A stretch of 38,019 bases of DNA. Origin: JAISFI01 sp031553775. GTDB taxonomy: Bacteria; Bacteroidota; Bacteroidia; Bacteroidales; Azobacteroidaceae. The position numbers and the translations under genes are program-made. The notes under the pieces are model-generated. The model searched no databases. It worked only from the letters and a program-made list of their open reading frames with translations, and was not told the DNA's origin. Location: contig JAVBLA010000037.1 in assembly GCA_031553775.1 (NCBI GenBank), forward strand, positions 1 through 38,019, in the 5' to 3' direction. Shown piece after piece: positions 8,755 through 17,400 of this stretch. The stretch's first letter is position 1, and each line of letters begins with the position of its first letter.

Positions 8755-8879
8755 GAATTAAGAGTTGGGATTCTTCGAATCCCTGGGTAAAAATCACCTA
8801 TTCATCTCTTAATAAGGGAACTATTTTTCCGAATTTCAGAAATTCAACTCTTAACTCTTAACTCTTAACTCTTAATTCT
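8733..8879. repeat. Type B inverted-repeat element, 147 bp, between thrC and queF
   Basis: The left arm 8733-8766 and right arm 8846-8879 are 34-nt inverted copies with one mismatch, built from TTAAGAGT units. The 79-bp interior begins with GGGATTCTTCGAATCCC, a small palindrome. The 25 nt next to the right arm (8821-8845) match modules beside type B arms at 11950 and 23808. The left arm encodes the end of ThrC and the right arm holds the queF stop codon. Size and structure resemble a MITE; as RNA it would be a long stem serving both convergent genes. Confidence 0.8.
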
Positions 8880-9333
8880 AAAATTTAATCCCTCGAAGCC
8901 GCTCCTGAGCCAACTCTTCATAAGAAGTTCCCGGTTTACCGTAGTTAGCATACGGATAAATACTAATGCCTCCCCGGGGTGTAAAAATACCGGTGACTTC
9001 AATATATTTCGGCTCCATCAACCGGATCAGGTCTTTCATGATAATATTGATGCAATCTTCATGAAAAGCACCATGATTCCGGAAACTGAAAAGATAAAGT
9101 TTCAGGCTCTTACTTTCCACCATTTTCACGTCAGGAATATAATCGATATGAATCGTGGCAAAATCCGGCTGCCCGGTTATCGGGCATAAACTGGTAAACT
9201 CCGGACAATTGAACCGCACCCAATAATCGTTATCCTGATGTTTATTAATGAATACCTCCAATACCTCCGGAGCATAATCCATCTTATATTCTGTTTTTCC
9301 ACCCAAAAGAGTGAGACTTTCCAACTGGCTCAT
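8878..9333 (-). CDS. queF: NADPH-dependent 7-cyano-7-deazaguanine reductase
   Basis: 151 aa from ATG 9333 (MSQLESLTLLGGKTEY). The frame continues upstream to 9405, but those codons translate a type A repeat. The catalytic Cys is in TSLCPITGQPD, the substrate motif is VESKSLKLYL, and FHEDCIN with the closing GGISIYPYANYG completes the short (unimodular) QueF form. It reduces preQ0 to preQ1 for queuosine in tRNA wobble positions. It lies downstream of queC on the same strand, separated by a 153-bp repeat-rich spacer. Confidence 0.94.
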   Translation of the reverse strand: MSQLESLTLLGGKTEYKMDYAPEVLEVFINKHQDNDYWVRFNCPEFTSLCPITGQPDFATIHIDYIPDVKMVESKSLKLYLFSFRNHGAFHEDCINIIMKDLIRLMEPKYIEVTGIFTPRGGISIYPYANYGKPGTSYEELAQERLRGIKF

Positions 9334-9334
9334 A

Positions 9335-9486
9335 AAATTGAAAATTGATATTTGATAATTGAAAATGAGAAAGAGTGATTCTGATGATGAAAGAACATTC
9401 CTCACTCTTAATTAATCCCGCTTCGCGGTCTTGATCTACTTCGCACCTCAACCATGCAAGCAAGCTTGATGGCATTCGGTTTAGCG
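9335..9486. repeat. Composite repeat spacer between queC and queF
   Basis: 9335-9366 is a single type A arm (AAAATTGAAAATTGATATTT and on). 9372-9407 is bounded by AAGAGTGA and TCACTCTT, an 8-bp inverted pair. 9413-9481 is a G/C-richer block with a CCGCTTCGCGG hairpin and GCAAGCAAGCTTG, bordered on both sides by partial type B arms. I see no gene here. The block looks like an inserted extragenic element. Confidence 0.5.
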
Positions 9487-10161
9487 TCAATTCTTAACTC
9501 TTAATTCCATATACTCCTCCAATCCCTTCTTCCTCAAAGTACAAGAAGGACAATGCCCGCACCCATCCGCCACAATACCATTATAGCAGGTAAGGGTTTC
9601 ATTTTTAACGATTTCGAATACTCCCAGTTCATCGGCCAAGGCCCAGACTTCTGCTTTATCTTTCCACATCAAAGGGGTATGAACGATAAATTGTTCGTCC
9701 ATAGCCAGGTTGATAGTGGTATTGGCTGAACGGATAAAAGTATCCCTGCAATCCGGATAGCCGCTGTAGTCAGCTTCCGATACACCGGTCACTATATTCC
9801 GGATGCCATAGGAACGGGCGATTACTGCAGCAAAAGTCAGGAATAACAAGTTCCTGCCGGGAACAAAAGTGTTAGGGTAGGAGTCATCCGGTTTTTCCTG
9901 ATCCATCAATATTTCCGTATCGGTCAAAGAATTTATGGAAAGCTTACTGATAATAGAGGCATCTAACACCTCAAAGGGTACATCTGCTTCTTGTGCGATC
10001 TTACCGGCTATTTCCACTTCTAAGGAATGCCGCTGACCATATGTAAAGCAAAGTGCCCGGACCTGATCGAAATTTTTCAAAGCCCAATACAGGCAGGTGG
10101 TAGAATCCTGACCCCCTGAAAAGAGCACCAATGCGTCGTTATTTGTTTTGTTTGTTAGCAT
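9487..10161 (-). CDS. queC: 7-cyano-7-deazaguanine synthase
   Basis: 224 aa from ATG 10161 (MLTNKTNNDALVLFSGGQDS); the open frame reaches 10203, but a -7 box lies between the two starts. The PP-loop is LFSGGQDSTTCLYWAL. The zinc site is C-x8-C-x2-C-x2-C at the C-terminus (CYNGIVADGCGHCPSC). Other family blocks are FVPGRNLLFLTFA and SEADYSGYPDCRD. It makes preQ0 from 7-carboxy-7-deazaguanine with ATP and ammonia, upstream of QueF. Its last residues, ELRVKN and stop, are encoded by a type B repeat, giving nearly the same tail as unrelated ThrC. queD and queE are not in the window. Confidence 0.94.
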   Translation of the reverse strand: MLTNKTNNDALVLFSGGQDSTTCLYWALKNFDQVRALCFTYGQRHSLEVEIAGKIAQEADVPFEVLDASIISKLSINSLTDTEILMDQEKPDDSYPNTFVPGRNLLFLTFAAVIARSYGIRNIVTGVSEADYSGYPDCRDTFIRSANTTINLAMDEQFIVHTPLMWKDKAEVWALADELGVFEIVKNETLTCYNGIVADGCGHCPSCTLRKKGLEEYMELRVKN

Positions 10162-10169
10162 AATGGGCA

Positions 10170-10177
10170 CAAAGTTA
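10170..10177 (-). promoter_or_regulatory. -7 box for queC-queF
   Basis: CAAAGTTA on the plus strand reads TAACTTTG on the minus strand (TAnnTTTG). It ends only 8 nt before the preferred queC ATG, implying a leaderless or near-leaderless transcript. No clear -33 element is visible. Confidence 0.5.
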
Positions 10178-10264
10178 CTCAAGAATTCGGAGATTCCGGA
10201 CACTTTTAATTAAATTTTTATGCACAAAAAACAGAAAATTGTGCAATTTTTAAGAGATTTGTTT

Positions 10265-10272
10265 TACCTTTG
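10265..10272 (+). promoter_or_regulatory. -7 box for the OmpP1/FadL gene
   Basis: TACCTTTG, 31 nt upstream of the ATG at 10304. An upstream ATTG ends at 10241, 23 nt before the box, and may be the -33 element. Confidence 0.65.
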
Positions 10273-10303
10273 CGCCCGGTAAATTTTATAAACAGATTTT
10301 AAA

Positions 10304-11920
10304 ATGAAGAAAAAATTACTCCTGAGTGCGTTGGCACTTTCTTCCATGGCAAGCGTATTTGCCGGTGGAATTCTGACGAACACCAACCAGAGTGCTCATT
10401 TCTTACGGAATCCCGCCCGGGATGCTTCTACGGAAATCGATGCGGTATATACGAACCCGGCAGGGTTATCATTACTTCCTGATGAAGGTTTTCATTTTTC
10501 CTTAACCAATCAGAGTGCATTCCAGACCAGGACAATTACTTCTACTTTCGAACCGTTTACACGCTTCGGAGGAAATGCCACCAAGGTTTTTGAAGGAGAA
10601 GCATCTGCTCCGGTTATTCCCAGTGTACAGGCTGCTTATAAAAAGGGTGATTGGGTTTTATCCGGAAGTATTGCGGTAACTGGTGGGGGAGGTAAAGCGA
10701 CCTTCAACAACGGACTTCCTTCATTCGAAGCGCCAATATCAATGATCCCGGAGCAGTTAAATGCCAATGGGATCAATACGACCCAATACTCGGTAGATGC
10801 CTATATGGAAGGATCTTCTATCATTTATGGAGCACAATTAGGTGGAACTTATAAAATTAACGATATGTTTTCCGTTTATGGCGGTTTTCGTATGAACTTT
10901 GTCAACAACGGATATATCGGACATTTGAAAAATATTTCCATCAATCCGCAGCATCCCACATTGAATCCTTCCGGCGGAATGATGTTGGCCAGTGATTTCT
11001 TTACGAATATGGCCAATTCCCAAAATACTGCAGCTACAGGTCTACAACCATTTGTAACGGCAGGTATGGGTAGTGCTACCATGGCCAGTGTAACGGGAAG
11101 TGGTGCCGGACAGATAAGTCCCGCTGCAGCTACAGCCTTAAGAATGGGTTTGGGGCTGAATGAAACTACATTTAATAATATGACTGTTTCCCAGGTTCAA
11201 ACGGCCTATACTACTGCTGCAACTACATCTACCGGCAATGCAAAGAAAACAAGTGACACTTACCTGGATTGTGATCAGTCAGGCTGGGGAATCACTCCTG
11301 TTCTCGGATTGAATTTTAACTGGAACGGATTGAATATAGGGATGAAATACGAATTCATGACTAACCTGAATGTGGAAAATAAAACCAAAGTCGATGATAC
11401 GGGAATGTTTAAAGACGGTGTAAATACACCGCATGACATACCGGCATTATTTACCATAGGTGCCCAATACGATATTCTCCCTTCTCTAACGGTTTCCGCG
11501 GGTTACCATCACTTTTTCGACTCTGATGCAGGTATGGCACTGATAGATGATCCGAATAATCCGGGACAGAAAACCGGAAAGCAGAATTTCATCAATGGAG
11601 GAACAAACGAGTATTTAGGCGGATTGGAATGGCGCATCAACCCCATGTTCCTGATCAGCGGAGGAATCCAGTTTACCAGAACAGGCGTTACCGACAATTA
11701 CCAACAGGATTTGAGCTATTCCCTGAATTCTTATTCTGTAGGTTTGGGAGGAGCAGTGAATGTTTCCAAAACCGTCCGGATTAATATCGGTTATTTATTT
11801 ACCAATTACGAAGACTGGACAAAAGTATCTTCCAACTATAACAAAACCGGAAAACCGGGCACGGATGTCTTCTCGCGGACTAATAAAGTTTTTGGGGCGG
11901 GAGTGGACTTTCGGTTTTAA
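10304..11920 (+). CDS. OmpP1/FadL/TodX-family outer membrane transport protein
   Basis: 538 aa. The signal peptide is MKKKLLLSALALSSMASVFA. The mature N-terminus carries the family pattern NQSAHFLRNPARDA...YTNPAGLSLLPDEG, the hatch region of FadL-type 14-stranded barrels. The rest alternates short amphipathic strands (for example LSVGLGGAVNV-type patches) and ends in aromatic VDFRF, as outer membrane proteins do. Such porins take up hydrophobic compounds such as long-chain fatty acids. An insertion rich in Ala/Thr (about residues 245-320) is low in complexity compared with the rest. It is monocistronic, with its own promoter and a strong terminator. Confidence 0.88.
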   Translation: MKKKLLLSALALSSMASVFAGGILTNTNQSAHFLRNPARDASTEIDAVYTNPAGLSLLPDEGFHFSLTNQSAFQTRTITSTFEPFTRFGGNATKVFEGEASAPVIPSVQAAYKKGDWVLSGSIAVTGGGGKATFNNGLPSFEAPISMIPEQLNANGINTTQYSVDAYMEGSSIIYGAQLGGTYKINDMFSVYGGFRMNFVNNGYIGHLKNISINPQHPTLNPSGGMMLASDFFTNMANSQNTAATGLQPFVTAGMGSATMASVTGSGAGQISPAAATALRMGLGLNETTFNNMTVSQVQTAYTTAATTSTGNAKKTSDTYLDCDQSGWGITPVLGLNFNWNGLNIGMKYEFMTNLNVENKTKVDDTGMFKDGVNTPHDIPALFTIGAQYDILPSLTVSAGYHHFFDSDAGMALIDDPNNPGQKTGKQNFINGGTNEYLGGLEWRINPMFLISGGIQFTRTGVTDNYQQDLSYSLNSYSVGLGGAVNVSKTVRINIGYLFTNYEDWTKVSSNYNKTGKPGTDVFSRTNKVFGAGVDFRF

Positions 11921-11974
11921 TTAAGAATTAAAGTTAATAGTTAAGAATTTTATTTCTGAAACTCGGTAGAGTAG
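11921..11974 (+). repeat. Single degenerate type B arm with conserved 25-nt module
   Basis: 11921-11949 is a decayed TTAAGAATTAAAGTTAATAG-type arm. It is followed at 11950-11974 by TTATTTCTGAAACTCGGTAG plus AGTAG, which matches the modules beside the type B arms at 8821-8845 and 23808-23832 (both read on the minus strand). No partner arm is visible. Confidence 0.6.
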
Positions 11975-11981
11975 TTTTATC

Positions 11982-12037
11982 CTGAAAGGGCATCAGCAGT
12001 AAGAGAAAATTATCTGCTGATGCCCTTTCAGTTTTTT
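11982..12037 (+). terminator. Strong intrinsic terminator, 18-bp perfect stem
   Basis: CTGAAAGGGCATCAGCAG (11982-11999) is exactly reverse-complemented at 12014-12031, with a 14-nt loop and a TTTTTT tail at 12032-12037. It terminates the OmpP1 transcript and, with the stem shared, may also stop the opposing glycosyltransferase transcript. Confidence 0.92.
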
Positions 12038-12113
12038 CATTAAAACCCTTAACGTTCGTCCTTAAAGCCCTAATTCCCTATTAAACAAAATTTCCAGAAA
12101 TTCTAAACGATCA

Positions 12114-13277
12114 CTATATGTTAGAAACACTACTTACCAGAAATCGCTGAAATTTCAGCAATGCCGTGGCAATCGGTTCGGGGATGATGTGCATTTCTGT
12201 TTGGATATCGGTATCTTCCAACCATTCCAACATTTTTTGTTCCGATTTTTTCAACCATTCCCTGAATTCAGGATGTGGGTGATATTTCGGCACAAATTCC
12301 TGCAACTTACTCAGATTGAATTCATTTGAAGCAATACCAATACCTAACTGCTCTGCTTCATGGGCATTGCAGTCTTGTTCAATGTGGGCAGGTACCATCA
12401 TGACCGGTTTTTGATAATACAGCGCTTCACAGACCGATTCAAATCCTCCCGTAGTAGCATATGCGCCGCATTGGCTCATATATTTCAAAAAGAGATGATC
12501 ATTGATCCGGTGAAAACTCAAGGTATCATCGACAACAGTAATTTCATCCGCATCTTTTTTGTCCCAGAAAAATTTTAAGGGAATCTCAGGATGTTCCTGA
12601 TGCCAGTCTTCCACTTCGGAAGAGAATCCGCTGTTCAGCATGTATCCTAAGTAAAAATCGCCTTTTTCCGGCTCATGATCTGTCAATTCTTTTCGCAGGA
12701 GTGGAGGAACGATATGCAGGTTTTTAGCAGGCAGATCGGGTTTTTCTACAAATGACAGGGCCAGCAGGCGGGAGGCTCCGAAACAGGTAAGTTTTGTATA
12801 TATTTTCAAAGCTTCCACTAATTGTTTTTTCCCTTTCGGAAAAGAATAATCGGAATGTAGAAACATGTATTGGTGAGCAATGCAAAACATCGGTACATCC
12901 GGTTTATACAAAGCATAAGTCAACCCGGCCACCAGGTCGTAAAAATTAATCACTGCATCCGGTTTGATCTCTTCAATTTTTTCGTGGATAAAATTGATAC
13001 TTTTTACGTAGTCGATCAGATAAAATAAAGTTTGAGCAGCGCTCTTATAAATCATCGACTGTTTATTCTCCGAATTAGTCTGAAAATTGGGGCTTTCGAA
13101 AGTACTGACTTTAGTTCCGATTCTTTTCAGGAAAAAAGCAGGAATTTCCCGTTGGGGACTTTTCCCTATCAATACTTCTACTACTTCGTGTCCGTTTCTG
13201 GTTAAAAGCTCTTTCAAAGAGATGGACTGGGTCATGTGTCCGCGTCCGTCGCCTTGTACAATAAAAATGTATTTCAT
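12114..13277 (-). CDS. MurG-like glycosyltransferase (GT-B fold)
   Basis: 387 aa. The N-terminus MKYIFIVQGDGRGHMTQS carries the glycine/histidine motif (GxGRGHxxR/Q) of UDP-sugar GT-B enzymes related to MurG and GT28. The C-terminal domain has AYATTGGFESVCEALYYQKP followed by MMVPAHIEQDCNA, the donor-binding block of this fold. No membrane segment is evident. It probably transfers a sugar to a cell-surface lipid or glycan; acceptor and donor are unknown. It begins 11 bp after the Omp85 barrel gene on the same strand and so is likely co-transcribed with tamB. Confidence 0.8.
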   Translation of the reverse strand: MKYIFIVQGDGRGHMTQSISLKELLTRNGHEVVEVLIGKSPQREIPAFFLKRIGTKVSTFESPNFQTNSENKQSMIYKSAAQTLFYLIDYVKSINFIHEKIEEIKPDAVINFYDLVAGLTYALYKPDVPMFCIAHQYMFLHSDYSFPKGKKQLVEALKIYTKLTCFGASRLLALSFVEKPDLPAKNLHIVPPLLRKELTDHEPEKGDFYLGYMLNSGFSSEVEDWHQEHPEIPLKFFWDKKDADEITVVDDTLSFHRINDHLFLKYMSQCGAYATTGGFESVCEALYYQKPVMMVPAHIEQDCNAHEAEQLGIGIASNEFNLSKLQEFVPKYHPHPEFREWLKKSEQKMLEWLEDTDIQTEMHIIPEPIATALLKFQRFLVSSVSNI

Positions 13278-13288
13278 ATATTATTCAT

Positions 13289-14362
13289 TTAAAATGCCTC
13301 TGTCATCCGGAAATAGACGCCCCAGTCGTCTTTTCCGAGAGCTCCGTCGATGCCTGCATTGATACCATACTTCGGCAGGACATTGTAGCGGATGCCGACA
13401 CCTCCACCCGGAAGCAACTGGCTGGCAGGATCGACTGTCATGGCTAATCCGAAGAAAGCCACGGTGCCGAACCGCTTATACACATTCCAGCGCAATTCAG
13501 ATTGTGCGGCATAGGTTTGATTCCCCCGGAATTCTCCTTGCGTATACCCTCTTATATCTTTTCCTCCCACATAGCTTTGTGCAGAAAAAGGCACATCACC
13601 TAAAGAGATATTGGCTGAAACACGGGAAGCCAGTACCTTTGTTTTATCCAGGCGATGATAGTAATTTGTGAAAAAATATAATTTGGTAAAAGCATCGTCA
13701 TTTTTCATCCAGGTAGGATTGACGGAATATCGTAAAGATGAAGTGATCCCTTTCGAGGGATTATACTGATTATCTTTGGTATCATAAACAACAGATATTC
13801 CCAGCGCATTGGAATAATCGTGCTCTATACTGTCTAAAGGAGCTTCAAACGTTACATCCGAATGGAAGTATTGTACCGAAGGACCGATATAAAGTTTCGG
13901 ATACACCTGAAATAAAGGTGCAACGAAGAAAAAAACACCATCATTACTATACGGAATTTCCATTTCGCCATAACCGGCTACATCTGCAAAAGTCTGGAAA
14001 TGAGAATCCATATAACCTCCTCCCAAAGAAAGACGTATAAAATCTTCAAATAAAAATAACTGAGAAAAAGCCATTGTGTACCAGTTTTTCTTGGTTGTAT
14101 ACTGGCCATTCAAAACAACCCGGGAGGGAGGAGTCTCCTCTTTATGTCCTAATTTAAAGAACATCATACCCATGGCTCCGAATCCCATTCCCCTGGACCG
14201 GTTGAACGACAAGGTAGGCATACCGGCTACGCCGAAATCTTTTTTATGAGAACCGGCCACCGTATCCTTTTTAACGCTTTCGGAAGAAGAATCCTGTGCA
14301 GAGACAGGAATGAGGCAAAGCAAGAGCAAAAAAAACGTGCAAAACAATTGTATCTTTTTCAT
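13289..14362 (-). CDS. Small Omp85/BamA-TamA-type outer membrane barrel, no POTRA domains
   Basis: 357 aa from ATG 14362, where a clean signal peptide begins (MKKIQLFCTFFLLLLCLIPV, then SAQ). An in-frame ATG at 14419 overlaps the tamB stop in an ATGA arrangement but would bury the signal peptide behind 19 residues; I prefer 14362. The conserved Omp85 loop-6 motif is IRGYTQGEFRG in GGKDIRGY, and the chain ends in aromatic EAF. Only a barrel-sized domain is present; the 45-residue linker after the signal is too short for a POTRA repeat. Next to tamB it may be an outer-membrane partner of the TamB bridge. Function beyond the fold is inference. Confidence 0.8.
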   Translation of the reverse strand: MKKIQLFCTFFLLLLCLIPVSAQDSSSESVKKDTVAGSHKKDFGVAGMPTLSFNRSRGMGFGAMGMMFFKLGHKEETPPSRVVLNGQYTTKKNWYTMAFSQLFLFEDFIRLSLGGGYMDSHFQTFADVAGYGEMEIPYSNDGVFFFVAPLFQVYPKLYIGPSVQYFHSDVTFEAPLDSIEHDYSNALGISVVYDTKDNQYNPSKGITSSLRYSVNPTWMKNDDAFTKLYFFTNYYHRLDKTKVLASRVSANISLGDVPFSAQSYVGGKDIRGYTQGEFRGNQTYAAQSELRWNVYKRFGTVAFFGLAMTVDPASQLLPGGGVGIRYNVLPKYGINAGIDGALGKDDWGVYFRMTEAF

Positions 14363-14415
14363 TGCAATAAACTTAAATATTGCAATAATAACATCCGGAT
14401 ACTTTAAATTGTTTT

Positions 14416-17400
14416 TCATTGTTTAAACAGTATAAAATCAGCTTCTCCGGAAGATGCATTATTTCCGGTTATTGCAGGCACTGGCTTTCGTTTGATTTTA
14501 AAAAGATCGTATAAATCGTCAAAATCCCTGCGGAACAGGATACCCACACCTTGTGTGGTTAATGCCGATTTTACAAAATAATATTTATCGTTGTAATGAT
14601 TATAAGCTTTCAGACGGATATCTCCGGCTTTTGTGAGCTTATATTCCAAATCGAAATCTCCGACAAAGGAACGTTGGTCGGAAGGATTGTCTTTATATCC
14701 CAAATTTCCGTTTATCAACAATCTATGGTTAAGTAACTGGCTGGACAATAACAATTTCACCTCTGTGTCCGTGTACTCTTCATAATTATTGGTACGGATA
14801 TCCGTTCCTATTTGGAAATTATTACTCAAGTCGCCTAATATGGAATTCAATTGGGAAGACAAAGTGGAAGATGCCACATTGGCAAAATCATTATTTCCCT
14901 GGTTGGTAGTACTTTGATCCTGAGTATAAAAGCGTCCCAAAGCCAGAAGGAAAATCATCTGCCGGTTCATCATTTCTTCTGTGGAAATAATACTTTTCAC
15001 TTGTCTTTCCAGTTCACTACTGGAATAGGGTAATTTCAGATCGAACTTAATGGCAGGATGCTGTAATTCCCCGGCAATATTCAGCAAACAATTAACGATA
15101 ACCGTACTCATCGGTGTTTTGGGATCTATATTAAAACTGTTGTCCAGATCACCCAGGTTGGCGGACAAAGAGTAAACAGCATCAAGATCAAGTATGGCTC
15201 CATAAGGATCTCCCCGGAAAGTAACAGTACTGCCCTCGTTGATATGGAAATCCCGAAAAATGACCTGTTGCATGCTGAAGTGATAAGTTCCCCTTTCTAC
15301 AATATAATTTCCGTATATTTTCGGATCGATCTTGTTGCCATACTGGATTTGCATTTTTCCTTTACCCCAGGCCTTGATTTTGTCACCGGTTACAGGGTCC
15401 ATATACAATTCCACCATGGCATCGGGAGTTGTTTCCAATACCATGTTCATTTTTACATTTGTCTTCGACTGCTCCTCATCGTTTTCCCGTTTTACAGCTT
15501 TCTGTTCAGCAACAAGCGTGTCTTTTGGAGTAAAATGGATGAAGTCGAAATCGACAACATCGGTAGGGTTCATAAAATTCAGGGACATTTTTGTTTTTTC
15601 ATCTGTCCGCAAAGAGATATCGATATTCACCTCATCTTCTGTCCCCCGGAGACTAACACTTCCTGTACCGAAAGCCGTACCAAAAAACGTAGGATTATTT
15701 CTTTCCGATGCATTAAAAACCAGGAATTTATTGGCCTGTACATTGGCAGAAAAATCAAATGTTTTGAAAAATTTATGCTTGACTTGGCCATTAGCTACGG
15801 CCATTTTTCCATATCTATCCCGTAAAATAGTGTTTTTCAGGCTAATGCGATCTTTTGTCAGATAAACAGAATCATTAAAAGTGTAGTATGTATTCAGAAA
15901 ATCAATACCAAATCCACCATTCCTGACATATGCATTTCCATCGACAGTAATTGTCTTGAAACCACCGTACAAATGCAATTTTCCTGTAATTTCGCCTGAA
16001 AATTCGGGAGCCACATTGTCTAAATATTTCCGGAGGAAGCGGGCATTGGCATTTTTAGCATCAAAATAAATGGAAAGTTTTTCCTCTGCAGGATATATTA
16101 TTCCGTCTACCCCTATATGAACCGTATCACTTTTATTGATATTTCCGATCATTACAATTCCCTGTTTTTCATTATTCCAGGAAGCATCCAGCTTCAAATC
16201 GCCAAAAACGGCATTGTTGAATGAAAAATCTGTGACCTGCAGGTCTGCATTCAGCTTTTTTGTGTGATAAATATCGTTTACTATAGCTTTACCTGAGGCA
16301 ATTCCGCCGAGGTCAACATTAGAAATAGTAAGAGCATCGAAGATATAGCCCAGGTTAACCTTGTTCAGATCTACATAAAGATTATCCGCCGTATCTTTCG
16401 ATATTACCCCGTTGATCCGGATAAACTGGTCGGAATGATCCGCATTCAGGTGATCGATCGTTATCTTATCGTTTATCAGGATTTTTGCCGGATGCACCGT
16501 CCATGTGGTATCGTTGAATGTGAGATGGGTCCGTTTCAGTTCTATCTCCGTATTCATGGGGGTTTCTTCATCATCAGGCAATACAAACAGTGCTGATGCG
16601 GATATTTCGCCTTCATAAACAGCATCTTCCCTGTTTTTCCATTTTAACAGGCTATGTATTGTGTTGTTTTCTACCGCTAAATGAACACCCACATCTGTCT
16701 TTACATCAAACTTTCCATAACGTATTCCGTTGATATCCAGAAATATTTGCTGCTTGATATTCTGCAATGAAAGCCGGGTGTCTTCCAGTTTAAGTCCGCC
16801 GGCATTGTAGCGGGGAAATGAAGCATTGACCCGGAATTCTCCCAACCTATAGTTATATTGCCCTTTCAATGTACTCTGCTTAAGAATCGTAACCGGCAGG
16901 GCAAAAGCTTTAGACAATTTTTCCGTATTTTCAATTGTCAGATCCAGATAGAAATTATTTTCTCCTTCTACCGGACGATCTGGTAACGGAACCAGGGCCG
17001 GAAGGTAATTATGCAGGGTTTGTTGAATAGCAGGAATAATTTGCGAATAAGAATAGGCTCCGAACAATTCTCCCCAGATAAGATCCGATCGGAGACTAAT
17101 CAAACGGTCTTCCGTTCCGGATGCTTCAATATGCAGGGAATCCAGGGTAAAATGGTTTTCGGGGGTTTGAAAATTAAAATTCCTTAACGCAATATATCCC
17201 TGCAGGCTATTTATATCATTCCCTGTAACATTGGCATCGATTTCGAAAGAAGTATCCGATTCTTTGTATTTATTCAGGAGATTCAGTTTATCCAGGTTCA
17301 GGTGTTCAGCCCTGGCATAAAAATCAAATCCGGAAACAGATCCATCGATGTTAAATGATCCTTCGGCGGTTAACTTTCCGTAAGTGTCGTTGATATTCAG

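Noticed and set aside
9334..9405. N-terminal extension of queF
   Set aside because: It is translated type A repeat; QueF begins naturally at MSQLESL.
15244..15865. Long plus-strand frames (up to 193 aa) opposite tamB
   Set aside because: They are antisense shadows of a clear coding frame, with no recognisable domain or promoter.
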